A stretch of 64,000 bases of DNA, taken from positions 12,779,364 through 12,843,363 of the forward strand of contig CM022674.1 in NCBI GenBank assembly GCA_012295275.1, written 5' to 3'. The notes beneath the pieces are model-generated. The model saw only the letters and a list, made by a program, of their open reading frames with translations, was not told where the DNA came from and did no database searches. This DNA is from Chrysomallon squamiferum. Lineage: Eukaryota > Mollusca > Gastropoda > Neomphalida > Peltospiridae. The stretch's first letter is position 1. Each line of letters opens with the position of its first letter. Positions 11,968 through 26,496 of this stretch are shown piece by piece. A program made the translations under genes and the position numbers.

Positions 11968-14781
11968 GTGAGTACCTTCATTAAATAGTTACAATAATTT
12001 AAATAAACCCGAATTATCTCTTGTCTTTGATCTTAGGAGATAAGATGAAGCAGTTGAGAAAGTATTGAAAAATAATCAAGCACACATACGCAGGGCAAAG
12101 ATGAAAGACTCGAGTTGCTTTTTTTTTTTTTTTTTTTTTTAATAATTGTGGGGGATAGACTAATATCTTGGAATCTTTATTTCATTAAAGCTAACAAAAA
12201 TAAATGTGAAGTTTTTATGTTAGTGCCATGGAAGGCTTGTTTACAAGTTCATAAAGATACAGGGATATTTATGTTGTAAATTTTGGGTTTATGCATCTGT
12301 TTAGCTTGAGCACAGTACAGCAGTAATAATGTTGATGATGGTGATCATTAATAATCATCATGATGATAACAATAACAGTAAAATATTGTTATAATAACAA
12401 AGATGAATAATTGATGGTAATAGAGATAATAATGGTAATGATAATTATAAAAATCATTCTAATAATAATGGTAATGATAATGATAATGATAATGATGCTA
12501 ATAATATCATCTATAATAATAATAATCATAATAAAATGATAATAAGGCCCTGATATTGGTTTCCACATCTGTATTTAATTTCTTGTTATTATTACCTTCT
12601 GAAGTCTGGTATGTTTTCCAAACATCTGCATCAGTTGTTTTTCCCAATCAAACTGTCTTTAAACTCACAATATCATTTGTTTGTTGTTGTTTTTTTGCCT
12701 CGTCTTTCTCCAGTAACTACATCTTTTTTCTCTCTCTTTTTTTATTTTTTTTATTATTTAACCTGCAGTAAGCCAAGAACACATCAGTCACTTTCATACC
12801 TGTACTACTTTCTCTACCACTGTTTTCCATTTTCCTCTCAGCCTTTAGTGAAAGTTGAGCCATAACTAAACACGCTCATGGTTGAAAGGAACTTGATTGG
12901 TGTCGAAAGCTATGTGTTTGTTTTCTGAAAGGATCTATTGGTCCAGGCAGACATTCCAGCCTTTGCTGTTATCCTCAGCTCTGGCAATCTGGGAAGACAC
13001 CGTTGGTTACAATCCTTAACAGCTGTTTAGAATATGTTACTGGGAGGGGAAACTGATACGGCCATTTTGTTTTGTAGACAAGTCAGTGAGGTTTTTTTTT
13101 TCTGGTTTTCTTATCATGGAGTTGTAAAGATGACGCAGTGACTGGCGATGATGAAGTAGTTGCCAAGTGGTTGGATAGAGATGTAGTTTGATTTTTTTGA
13201 TGAAATGTTAAAATAACTTGATTAGAATACTTGTGTAGATTGATGCTGATGCAATATACAAGGATGGGAGTGCTGTTTTCATGTTGTGTTTAACATGGGT
13301 AATAGGAATCTTTGTCAAGTTATTTTATTGGAACTTTTTAATCACAAATTGCCTGGTGGGTTGCATATATAAACAATTTATATATTATCTTATAACTAAA
13401 TTATAACCCATTAGATATATAAGAAACAGAACTTTTGGTAAAAAAAAAAAATAAAAAAAATAATAAATAATTTTAATTATATATATTTTTTCTAATTAAA
13501 ATGTTAGAGAGTTTAAAACAAAAAATAATAAAAAAATATTAAGAATAAAAAAAATAAAAAAAATAAAAATAAAATCTAATAGAAAATAAAAATAATTAAC
13601 CAATAAAATAAACACCCCTAAAACAAAAAAAACAAACCTCACCACCCCACCTAATTGCACAAAAAAACAATACCAAAAAAACCCAGAAACAAACTCTGTT
13701 ATAAAACTAAAATAAATTGAAAGCAAACAACAAAAGACCAGTATGAATAAAACACCTCATTTCTTGACATTTTCCATCATTTTCAATTGTTTTATTTAAA
13801 TTCTGCAGCAGGCTCCTTTCAGATTAATGTTATTAACATTTTCCCTCCTGGCAATGAGACACACAGAGAACAATTTGTATTAAAAATAAAAAAAAAATAA
13901 AAAAATTCAATAAACTGATGGCACACTTAATCCATCAGAAGTGAATGAATTTTTCACCTCTTTGTTTGTGAGTAGCTGTTTGGATAGTAGCTTTTTTCAA
14001 GATATTCTACACCACCATCAACCCTTTACCAGTAAGCCACACACAGGAGCAATGCCTACTTCTCTCACTCCTATTATCAAAACACACACCACTTAATTTC
14101 CATCCAAGTTCCACACTTTGTACTCCATTTTCCTCCTGACCCCAGAGGTGAGTGACAGCTCTGACCCCCGATTTTGTTACTACTGCCCATTCATTGGCTG
14201 TTTGTAGGAGGTCAATTGAGGTCAGGTCATGGGTGGTCTGCTCGGCAGGTCACATGACTCTGCCTGCTGTCAGGGCTGCTTATGCTCCGATTGGCTTGTC
14301 TGATTGGTGCAGCTGGATGATTGACAGGTTATGGGTGGTGATCTGGCTGGTTTTATATTAGCTGCTAACAAATGGGATGCTATCTTTATGGCTGGACAAT
14401 TGATGTGCTAAGACTGTTGATTTTCTAATGTCGTCTGCTGATTACAATCAGCAGATTTTAGAGTCTTGTTGAATCATGGCTGGATCTAGCACTCATTTCT
14501 AGAATTCTGCTGTGGCTGTCTGTAACAGTGGTGTGGAGCTGAGATGGCAAATTAGGTCATTTTCTTTTTTTAAAGTGTAAAATGTTTTATGGTTTCTGCA
14601 AATGCTGCTGCTGTTTGTTGAAGATAAAACTGAGTAGTTATTTGTATGTGTAGAAATAAATAAACTTAAAATGGTGTAAAGAAAATAAGAAAAAATAAGG
14701 AATGTTCTGGAATAAAAGAAAAATAACATAAATTAACCGAAATTTGTAAAAAAATTTAGTAACAGAGTAAATCAAATAAAC

Positions 14782-14812
<31 letters not shown>

Positions 14813-17800
14813 AATGTTGAAAATGGATGAAGTCATTTTCTGTTTTATTTTACTATTATTATTTACTAGACATTTATTTCATAAAACATTACTGATGTAA
14901 AATTAAACAAAATGAAAAGGAAATTGAAGGAAAAAAAAATAATAATAATAAAAAAAAAAAAAATAAAAAAAAATAGAAGTTACATAAAACAGTTATGGAG
15001 GATTGATCCTGCAGTAATGCATACCTCAAACCAGTGCAGTAACCATTAATCTAAACTGAACCTGTTTTATTTCACAAGTTCTCAGTCAATGAACAGTCTT
15101 CTACCATTTTCCAGATATTTCGTTATAAAATATTGAAAGACCAGGGCCTGGCTAGGGTCTCAAATTATTTTAATTAAAATGTGCATCTTACCTGCACCAG
15201 GTGTGCATGAAATGATTAAAACTGCACCAGGCCGATTGTTTTAATGGTTTGATCTGCACACTGAAATAACCCACTGGTTAGTCACACTGCAATAAAATGC
15301 AGAGTTAATCGGTTTGAATGGAGAGTTTATAGCAGGATCAAGAACATTGTACCTGTTGTGACTGCAGCGTTTTGTGCTGTGTTGTGACAGAGTTGGGTTT
15401 CAGTCAGTCAGCTCTGCTATTCATACAGTCCCAGGGGCAGTTCCAAAAAAAAGGTGGGGGATGGTGTTCCTAATTGTTATAGTGTGTGTGTAAAAGATTT
15501 GATATTGCAGGTTCTGGAAAATAAAAATAACACAAAATTGTGTTCATTAAATATTCATAATATTAATGAGGTTTGGAAATAATATGATTAATTTTATATA
15601 TACTCATATTTCTGTGAATACATACAACATCATGTACATTTGTACACAAAACTAGACACACACACACACACACACACACTTGTATTGTACTATGACCTAT
15701 TGAGCATGTGCAAATTCAGTAATAATACAAAAACCATTTCTATATAATAATTAGTCCTAATAGTAGTAGTAGTAGTAGTAATAGTAGTAGTAGTAACAAA
15801 GTGATTTATATTGTATAAAATCAGTTACAAGGAACTGAACCCATTACCTTTCTTCCATTCATCAAACAGATCTGGTTTTCTTCAAGACAAATTCCACTTC
15901 CACATCAGTTTAAATTTATTTTTGTTTTTCCGTGTATACACTTCAACATGGGCCATTTACTTTGGTGTTGAGCCCGGTACAACAGAAGAAAAACCCACAC
16001 ATACACACACACACATCTTCCCCTTCTTCCAGTGCTGTTTTGTACTCGCTGAATGAACAAATGGGTTTGAAAAGCTAAATTACCGATGCACAACGTGGGC
16101 AAACACTTGGCATCTGCTCGCCAATACAAGCTCCACGTTTGTTGTTTGTTTTTTCCTCCACTGCGGTGCCTGTGGAAGCCTCTGTGTTGGTTTGTCGTGG
16201 GCCAGAGTCAACAGTCTGTGTTTAGGTTAAATATTGGCCCATTTTCACACCAATACTCCACAGCTTCAAACAGGGATTATGACAATCAGAAGTGATACAG
16301 GGGAATTGTTCTTAGCAATACCTGGCATAGTTTGAATGTGTGTCATTCACAAATACAAAGATTTTTATTTTTTTTTTTTTTTTTTTTTTCCACTAAAACA
16401 CTGTCTCTGCCAAGTGCAAGGCATTACAGACCAAAGTAATGTACAGACTTAGTCTAAACAGATTTTGCTCTGTTTTTTTTTTTTATGTTTAAATTTAAAT
16501 ATTTGAACTTATTTTTGTTGTTGTTGTTGTTGATATTATAATGTCTCATTTTATAATTAACAATTTTTTGTTTTACTTTTTCTTTCATTCTTACTCCTTT
16601 TATTTATTTATTTTTTTAAAAAAATGTTTTCGTTACTCTATCAAATAAGATTCTATTAAAATGTTTAACTCCCTTTAACAGAGAACAAAAAAATGTAGAA
16701 TAATAACATTCCTTCTACTCAGCCAACCACCCATCCATCCATCCATTTCATCCATCCAACTAACCAAGCCACAAAATAAAAACCAGTCATCCCTCTGCCC
16801 ATTCCTTCATCCATCCATCCATCCATCCATCCATCCATCCATCCATCCATCCACTGATGTAGTGTTAATGTTGTGTATTTCAGTGGACCAGAGTTCTGCC
16901 AGTGAGGTGTCGGATGAGACAGAGGACAGTGACGGAGGCAGCAGAGATTCTGGTTACGCATGTAGGCACTGTTTTTCCACAAGTAAGTACCGACAGATTC
17001 TATTTATGTATGTAGGCACTGTTGTTACATATGTGGACACTGTTTTTCCACAAGTAAGTGCTGACAGAAATCCTTTTACTTATGTAGGCCCTGTTTTTCC
17101 ACAAGTAAGTACTGACAGTGTTTTGGTTACTTACATAAGCACTGTTTTTCCACAAGTTACATTTAAAAATTATAGATTTTATGTTTTGGCACGTGTATGT
17201 AAATTCATGCAGATAAAATTTTAAATGTACCAAAAAATGTTTAGAAATTGAAAAATACCTAATAATAACTGAGTTGATAAATAAATAAAAACAACAGTAA
17301 GAATTATTATGACAACTATAGTTACAGCTAGTAGTACTGGATCTAAAACTAATTTAAAAAATACTTCATTATTGTACCATCCCAGTGTTCATTACAGGAC
17401 AATAATGACATCACAAACTGAAATGACATTATCACGAACTATAATGACATCACAAACTGAAATGACCTAAGTCTAATCATGCGATGACTGAGTCTAATGA
17501 ACTATCAGAAAACTCTACTTTTAAGATGAGAATCTAATTATATGATGAAACAAAACTTAAGATTTTCTGACAAGAATTCTGATTGCCTGCTAGGTACTGG
17601 CAGATGGTATTTTCAGAATATCACCTCGACTTGTATAGGGGCTGGTCCAGAGACAGTGATAGGGGAGGGGGAAATGGTGGTGATTTAGAATTACTGATTT
17701 AGAATTAGTTCTTAGAATAAGGGTAGATCCAAAGATTTTTAGTGGAGGGATGGGATGAGGGTTGATTTTATTTTTTATTTATTTTTATTTATTTATTTTT

Positions 17801-20453
17801 TTTTTTTTTTTTTATATTTTCCCATTAAATATTAATGTTTTATTAAGTTGTTTTTTATTTATTTATTTATTTATTTTATTATTTGCTTATATATTTGTTT
17901 ATTATTATTATTATTAATTTATTTTTATAATTTTTTTATTTTATTTTTTTGGGGGGTTATTTTTAGTTTTTGTATATTAATGTTTCATTAATTTTCTTTG
18001 AAGTTTTTTTTCATTGTTGATTTATTTGTTTCTATACATCTCTAATTGAAAACTTTTATAAATACATCTAATTATCTATCTATTTATTTATTTATTTATT
18101 TGTTTTTTTTTTTTTTTTTTTGCTGATTTTTTATTTCATTATTATTTTTGTATATTTATTTAATTAAATGTTTTCTTATTTATTTATTTTTTTGTTTTTG
18201 CACAGTAATATTAATGTTTCATTAATTTTGTTTGAATTCTTTTTTTGTTGTTGTTGATTTATTCGTTTGTGTAGATTTTTAATTTAGAGATTTTTACTAT
18301 AAACATATATTTATATATTTATATATTTATTTATTCATTAATTTATTTATCTAATTATTTGTTTATTTATTTATTTATTTATTTATTTATTTTCCAGCCT
18401 CCAAAGACTGGCACCATGCTGGTAAAGACAAGACCCTGCTCTGTACAGAATGTAGAATTTATTTCAAAAAGTATGGAGAGGATCGGCCCATAGAACACCC
18501 ACGCGAGCCGCCCGCCTTCCTCTTCAAACCCGTCAAAGAGGATGAGGAGGACTTGGTGAACGGGAAACCCAGCATGAGAACAAGACGAAACAACATTACT
18601 GTACGGAATATAGTATTTTTCAGTACATTATTATTATTTTCTAATTAAACATTATTATGGAATATTTTTTTTAATTAAAAACAATGTTAAACAATGTTAT
18701 GGAAGAATATATATTTTTATTGTTTTTTGTGATTAAACAACATTACTGTACAGAATATGGTATTTTTCAGTAAATTGTTATTTTTTGTAATTAAACAACA
18801 TTACTGGATGGAATATGGTATTCTTTAGTAAATTATAATTTTTTGTGATTAAACAACATTACTGTACTGAATTTTTCAATAATTCTTCTTTTTTTTATTA
18901 TTAAATAACAATACTCTATGGAATATATTATTATTATTATTATTATCATCATCATTTTTTTTGTGATTAAATAACATTATAGAATATAGTATATATTTAT
19001 ATTTTTAGTAAAAAAAATATTTTTGTTAAATAATATTGTGGAATATAGATGCTTTTTGTTTGTATATTTTTAAAATAAAATATTCTTTATATTTTATAAA
19101 ACAAGTCTTCTGAAATTTTTATTTAATTATTTATTTATTTATTTATTTGTTTATTTTGTCGTCTAACAGGCAGGAAATACTAATGGAAAGAAGAAGGATC
19201 GACTGAGTACGAGTAGTCCAGATAATCTCGACAGTCCAGTAAACGGATCTCAGAAAAGTGTACGAAAGTCTCCGAGTGCCGGCAGTACAAGCAGCAACAG
19301 CAGCAGCGACATTCGGGATAAGGTGAGGGCTGAAAACCGGACGTTTTTGCTTTTATTATTACTACTATTGCAGCCATGGTTACGTTCATTAAAAAAAAAT
19401 AATAAAAAAAGAAGTAAAATTAATGTTTAAAAACATGTTTTTTTATAAAATAATCAATTTTGTTTCCTTATTTAAAACATTTTTTTATATTATTTTTTCT
19501 TTTTTTCTTGTTTCTTAATAAATAGGATACTTTATTTTATATTGTGACAATATCAAAATGAAAAATCATTTTGATTAGAATAGTTTTTGAGTTTATGATG
19601 AACAGAGTAAGGGAGATAATTCAATAAGAAATTAAATGTGTTTCGAATTATACAGTGAATGTTTGTTGATTTTGTTTCTTAATATCAATAAAAGTAATTT
19701 AACCATAACCTAAGTTCACAGATAGGAAGTAAGTTTCAACTTCTTATATTTAAGACTATTTTTTTTTTTTTTTTAAATGAAAACATATATATATTTTAAT
19801 CGTGCATATTAAAATATTATCTGTTATTTTACCCTTTTCATATTTCTAGTTTATATTTTTGCACATTAACTATTTTATGCATTTTAAAAAATGCTATTGA
19901 CAATTTACTAATTTTTTAAATTTTCAAAAAATTTAACTTATATTATATTTTTCATATTTATGCATGGTAAAATATTTACTGTATATAATTTTCATATTAA
20001 AACATCAACTATTTTTGCATAAATTGTTTTTTTTTGAAACATGAATGCACACTTATGTGTGTGCAGGTTTAAAAAAACAATTTATAAAAATTATTATTAT
20101 TATTATTACATTAAATATGTATATGATTACATTTTTGTATCTTAAAACTTTAGTAACTGTTTTATAATTCATTTTAAAACAGTTATTTACTATTTAAATA
20201 TTTTTGTACTGATATATTATTTATTTGTTTGTTCACACAGAGACCAAACACTCCTATAAGTGGATCTAAGAGACATTTGAATCCAGACGAAGATGAAACG
20301 TCTCTAAAAAAGAAGAAACTTGTGTCAGATTCTGACTCAGCTGTAGAATCGGACAGTAGTGGATCCGGAAATGACGAAAACGGAAATGAAGGAGACTTGG
20401 AAAATAATCAGGTTTGTGTTTTTGTTTTTGTTGTATTTTTAAAATTTAGTTTC

Positions 20454-20484
<31 letters not shown>

Positions 20485-23442
20485 ATGTTTTATTATATTT
20501 TTTTTTAATATTTTTATTTTTTGTTTTATTTATTTTGAATTTTATTTTATTATGTTGATAATTTCATTTGACTGTTTTGTTTTATTTTATTAATTTTTTT
20601 CCATTTGATTTTAAATATATTTTTTATTTAATTTTTTTTTTTTTTGATGTTGAAATAAAATTCATTTCACAGAGTTTTAAGAACCATTGGATAATTATCC
20701 TCATGTACATGTTAAAACCATTTATACATAAATAAACTCAATTAAATCATTTTAAAATTTATATAAATCTTGAATGTTGATAACTAGTTACCTTAATAAA
20801 CATTTACATTTTATTAACCAAACAAATTTTAATTAATTAATAATAATAATAATAATAAAGAAATAAAGAAATAAATATTGATTTTGATAATGATAGAAAT
20901 AGACATTCTGTTTGCATATTCATTAAGTTACTGAATGTGTTTATTTTTAATTTCAGGATTTAAGTTCGAGCTCCCCACCCACAACTCCCAGCCCCACAGA
21001 CTTCAAGTTGGACAAGGACATTGTTAAGCCTGAAGCACAGCACCCCAAACCACAGTCACCATTATTTAAACCTCAGCTGTCAGAGTCGAATCTCCGCCCT
21101 CTGGCCACGCCTAACAATCAGATCTGTTCACCGTTAGCCAATCAAATGAGTTCTGAATCATTGTCAGCCAATCCGATTGGTTCAGGAAATATTCCACCAA
21201 ATCCAATTCACATGCAGCAAGAACAATCAGGAAGTCCAGCCCCACCTCCAAGTCAGGAGTCATCCAATCAGATTGAGCCGTCAAAGCAGTACGAGCAACC
21301 ATCCTCCAATCACATTCATTCTCTGAAACCGAAAGACACGCCTCCCATGAATCCCTATCATTCTCCCATCACGTCGGTCAGCAGGACGTTTCAAATGGAC
21401 CAGTTAAGCAGTCGTGCTCATCAAGAGCAACCTCAGCCACAACAGCATCAACCACTGCACTTATCTAATCCAATGTCATTTTATTCACCTGACCAATCAA
21501 GCAATCCGTCTCATCCTGGAGGTCGAATTGACAGGTCGACTCCTCCTCCTCCTCCTCCTCCACAGAGTCTGCTGTCCAGTGAGAAAGCCTCAAAGACATT
21601 GCCTCCCTCCTCGCTTCCCTTGACCTCGCCTCTCACCATCTTCCCTTCAATGTACCCAGCATCCATTCCAGGACCTCACCTATCTCACCCGTCATCCACG
21701 AGTCCTCATCCGGTTCCCAGTTTAGTACCAATAAAAAGCGAGCCCCTCTCCCCCCTCCTGCCCCGCACCTGGGAGGAGACGATTCGCAGGGAGGTGGAGA
21801 AGTCGTCTGCTGCCCAGACCGGCATGGACATCAAGCCAATGATTCCGTTGCCGCCGGAAACGAGGGCCGACAAGTGCGAGGACGTTCGGCCGCTGTTTCC
21901 GCACACGGAAGGTGGACCGCCTAGTCTCATCCCATCATCCTCTGTGCCGACCCAGGGTCCCCAGGGACCAATGAGGACGTCGACTCCCAACCTGAACCCG
22001 TCAGCTCTTCCCAACCTTCCCTCCCAGCCAGCAATCAAAGGCCCCCTCCTCCTACAATCCCCCTGCTAGCCATGCCCCCCGACGGACCGCTCGGTGCATT
22101 CAGACCTGATCTGATGTCGTCGCAGATGGAGAAGGATGAAATGAAAATAGGCGGGTCCGATTCCGAGAGGGAGGGGACCCCGAGCCCAGGGCCTGACCCT
22201 ACACCGTGCAATAGAGAAGTACACAAAAGTAAATCTGCAGTGTGAGTATTTAAAAAATTTATTCAGAACTTTTTAAAAAAGAAAATTAACTGTTGAAACT
22301 TTAGTCATGAATAAACTCAGAATAGTTAATTTATGAAGCTTTTATTTTTTGTCATACGCATAAAACTGTAGACTTTTGTTTTATGCAGCAGTTACGCTGT
22401 TTTTGTAATTTTTAATGTTGTTTTTTTCAACATTTTTAATGTACAGATAAAATTATTTTACTCGCTGTAACAGTGTGTATTACATCCTTGTATCATACAC
22501 ATGTAATAACAGTGGAGAACTTAAATTGCTAAAGTTTTTAACAGCATTCAGAATAAATATTTTAATTTATTTTTACTTACTTTTATATTTTAATTTCATT
22601 TTTAAACAAACTGATTTTGTTTTCCTATTCCAGATTTCTGCAGATTCTCAACAGGGGAAGTAACTCCTGTTCTCGCTGTGATTTAATCTTCCGACCTCTG
22701 CCTGACTCCAAGTTGAGCAAGAAAAGAGAAGAAAGAGAAAAGAGATCTTCTCACTCGCTTCCAAAAGAGGAACCTAAATCAGTGGTATGTGCTGTGCTTT
22801 TCTTAGAATTTTCAGATTAAATATCTTTGTCTTTTTTTGTTGCATGATACTAATTATATCTAGACTGTCAAATTAATAGTTTTAATATCTAATACTCTGG
22901 TTGTAATTGCTTGTTTTGTTGTTTGATAAAAATATGTGGTTTGTAATGTCCTGCTACATGACATAAATAAATTGTACTTTGTAAATTATCTGCAGTATTT
23001 TATCAGAGTTAACTCATCTTACGTAATCTCCTGTCTTATAAAATATAACATGGTGATATTTAAAAGCTTATTTATATTGGAAACTCACATCTGTGTTTAT
23101 GCATGCATGCATGTTTCTTTATAATATATATATATATATATGGATTTTATATCTTTATATAAGTTTGAGATTATATACATGGTAAAATTTATGTCTGTAT
23201 TTGGGAGTGTATATTGTCTGTTCAAACTTTATCTGTTGACAGCATGTTTCTGTCTATAGGAGAATGATAAATTCACTGGAACGTTTATTTTTATTTTTAT
23301 TTTATTTTATTTTAATTTATTATTTTATTTTATTTTGTTTTGTTTTGTTTTGTTTTGTTTTGTTTTGTTTTGTTTTGTTTTGTTTTGTTTTGTTTTGTTT
23401 TGTTTTGTTTTGTTTTGTTTTGTTTTGTTTTGTTTTGTTTTG

Positions 23443-23474
<32 letters not shown>

Positions 23475-23858
23475 TTTTGTTTTGTTTTATTTTATTTTAT
23501 TTTGTTTTATTTTACATTATTTTATTTTACCATATTATATTTTATTTTTTATATTTCATTTCATTTTTTTTTGTTGTTTTGTTTTGTTTTGTTTTGTTTT
23601 ATTATTGTGTATTATTAACTAATGTTTTGTTTTAACAGAAGCGACTGGAGACTCCTACTCCACCCAGGGCCCACTCCTCCGAACATCGTGTCACTCCTAT
23701 CAGCACCAGCCAGTCGTCGCACACGCCCTTCACAGACAGACACACACCACGCAACATCTACACCGACACCCCAGCACTGCGGCAGCTCAGCGAATATGCA
23801 AGACCACACGCAGCAAGTGAGACAGTCTTTTATAACTTCAAAAATAGTGTGTAAACAG

Positions 23859-23894
<36 letters not shown>

Positions 23895-25015
23895 TTTATA
23901 ACTGAAAATAGTGTGAAAACAGGACAGACAGACAGACAGACAGTCTTTTATAACTCTGAAAATAGTGTGAAAACAGGACAGACAGACAGACAGACAGACA
24001 GTCTTTTATAACTGAAAATAGTGTGTAAACAGGACAGACAGTCTTTTATAACTGAAAATAGTGTGTAAACAGGACAGACAGTCTTTTATAACTGTGAAAA
24101 TAGTGTGTAAACAGGACAGACAGTCTTTTATAACTGTGAAAATAGTGTGTAAACAGGACAGAGAGTCTTTTATAACTCTGAAAATAGTGTGTAAACAGGA
24201 CAGACAGACAGACAGACAGACAGTCTTTTATAACTCTGAAAATAGTGTGTAAACAGGACAGACAGTCTTTTATAACTGAAAATAGTGTGTAAACAGGACA
24301 GACAGTCTTTTATAACTGAAAATAGTGTGTAAACAGGACAGACAGTCTTTTATAACTGTGAAAATAGTGTGTAAACAGAACAGAGAGTCTTTTATAACTT
24401 CAAAAATAGTGTGTAACAGGACAGACAGACAGTCTTTTATAACTCTGAAAATAGTGTGTAAACAGGACAGACAGTCTTTTATAACTACAAAAATAGTGTG
24501 TAAACAGGACAGACAGCAGGACAGACAGTCTTTTATAACTCTGAAAATAGTGTGTAAACAGGACATACAGGACAGACAGACAAAAATAGAGATGTAAAAA
24601 TTAATAACAATATTTTATATATCCAGATAAGTATAAACATATATGACAAATCAGACTGAAATAAAATATACACTTATATACATGCAAGCATACACACACT
24701 CAAAATGGCTATAAATAAAAAAAATTATAATTGTCCATATAAACAATTGTATCTATAACTTCAGCAAGACAGTTATATTTATAGTACAATGAAAATTTAA
24801 ATGTTTATTAAAAAAATAAGATTAAAATAAAATTTGATGTTTTAATTTCTCATCAGCTAACAGAAATTTAAATTTGTACATCTGCAGGTCAGGACATTCC
24901 GAGGTCTTTGCCGTATAATCTGTCGTCTGTACATCCCCATGTTGACCCCATGTTGATGGGTTACAGACTGGGCATGTACGCGCCAGGGTCCAGGGAAAGG
25001 TAACTCTTCAGTTTT

Positions 25016-25060
<45 letters not shown>

Positions 25061-25101
25061 GTTTCCTCTGGCTTGGTTTAAAATTCCTTCTGTGATGAAT
25101 A

Positions 25102-25152
<51 letters not shown>

Positions 25153-26445
25153 AAAAAGAAGAAAAAATAACACAGGAAAATGAATCTTATTAAAATAATA
25201 AAAGAATAGTTTAAAAAAAATATTAAATATAACAAATAATTAAAATAATTATTAAGCACCTAAAATATATTTAGATGTTATCCCATTTTTATATTTAGTT
25301 TGCTGCAACATTCATTGGCTATTTTTAAATGAATGGTGATGATGATGCAAATATTTAAACATTTACATTTTGTTAATATTCTTCTTATGATCAATAATGA
25401 AGTTTATTAATACAGGACTTATGATCACTAGTGAATGTTATTAATACATCGTGTACGATAATTAATAAATATTATTAATGTAGGACATATGATCACTAGT
25501 GAACATTATTAACATAGGACCTATGATCACTAGTGAATGTTATTAATGTAGGACCTATGATCACTAGTGAACGTTATTAACGTAGGACCTGTGATCACTA
25601 GTGAATGTTGTTGACATGTTGCTGTGTTTTTAAGACTTGAGCTGGAACTGGAAATGGACAAGAGGGAGAGAGATGCGCGGGAGAGAGAGCTACGAGAACG
25701 TGAGTTACGCGAGATGGAGTTCCGTGAAAAGATGGACATGAAACCGCCAGGTATGCCAGGATCGAAACTAGGTAGGGTGGTGTCTGATTTGACAGTTCTC
25801 TTTGTCAGAATGAAACAGATGTAAAACAAGAATGAGATAGAATGTTTTATTTGTAAAGGATTTAAAAAAAAAAAAAAATTAAAAATTAAAATAATAAAAA
25901 ATTAAAATGGTGTCATATCTGAACTGATCGAGTAATTTTTGTCTTTGTAAAATGATGAAATATTGATAGTGATGATGATGATGATGATAGTAATGATGAT
26001 GAAAAATTTAAAATAGAATGATACCTGAATTGTAAAATGAGGGGTTGGGAAAATGAAAATGAAAATAAATAAATAAGGAAAAATAAAAATGGTGTCTGAA
26101 TTAAATGGATGTTCATGTCTTTGTAAAATAGAATTTAAAAACCGTAACTGAAGTTAAGAATGTTGACTGAACTGAAAGAATGTTGATATCTTTTTACTGA
26201 CTGGAAATGTAGATAAACTATAGAACGTCTGCTTAGTGTGTACCTTTGTTCTATGTGAAGTAAATTTATTTTATTTTAAAGTATTGAGTATGGGTTCTGT
26301 GTGAAGTAAACATATTTTAAAATAAGAGCCTGAGTAATAAGTAATTTGTAATTAAAAGATTAAAACAATAAAGTTTAATAAAAGCAATTCATTGTTTTGA
26401 CAATACTTCACAAATAACTGTTGTAAACTTTATTTGATTTATGAT

Positions 26446-26496
<51 letters not shown>

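Noticed and set aside
21111-22226. - strand ORFs opposite atrophin exon 6
   Set aside because: Shadow frames of a Pro/Ser-rich coding exon, without splice or homology support.
23818-24590. CRISPR-like array
   Set aside because: Units are contiguous with no unique spacers, in an intron of a spliced animal gene.
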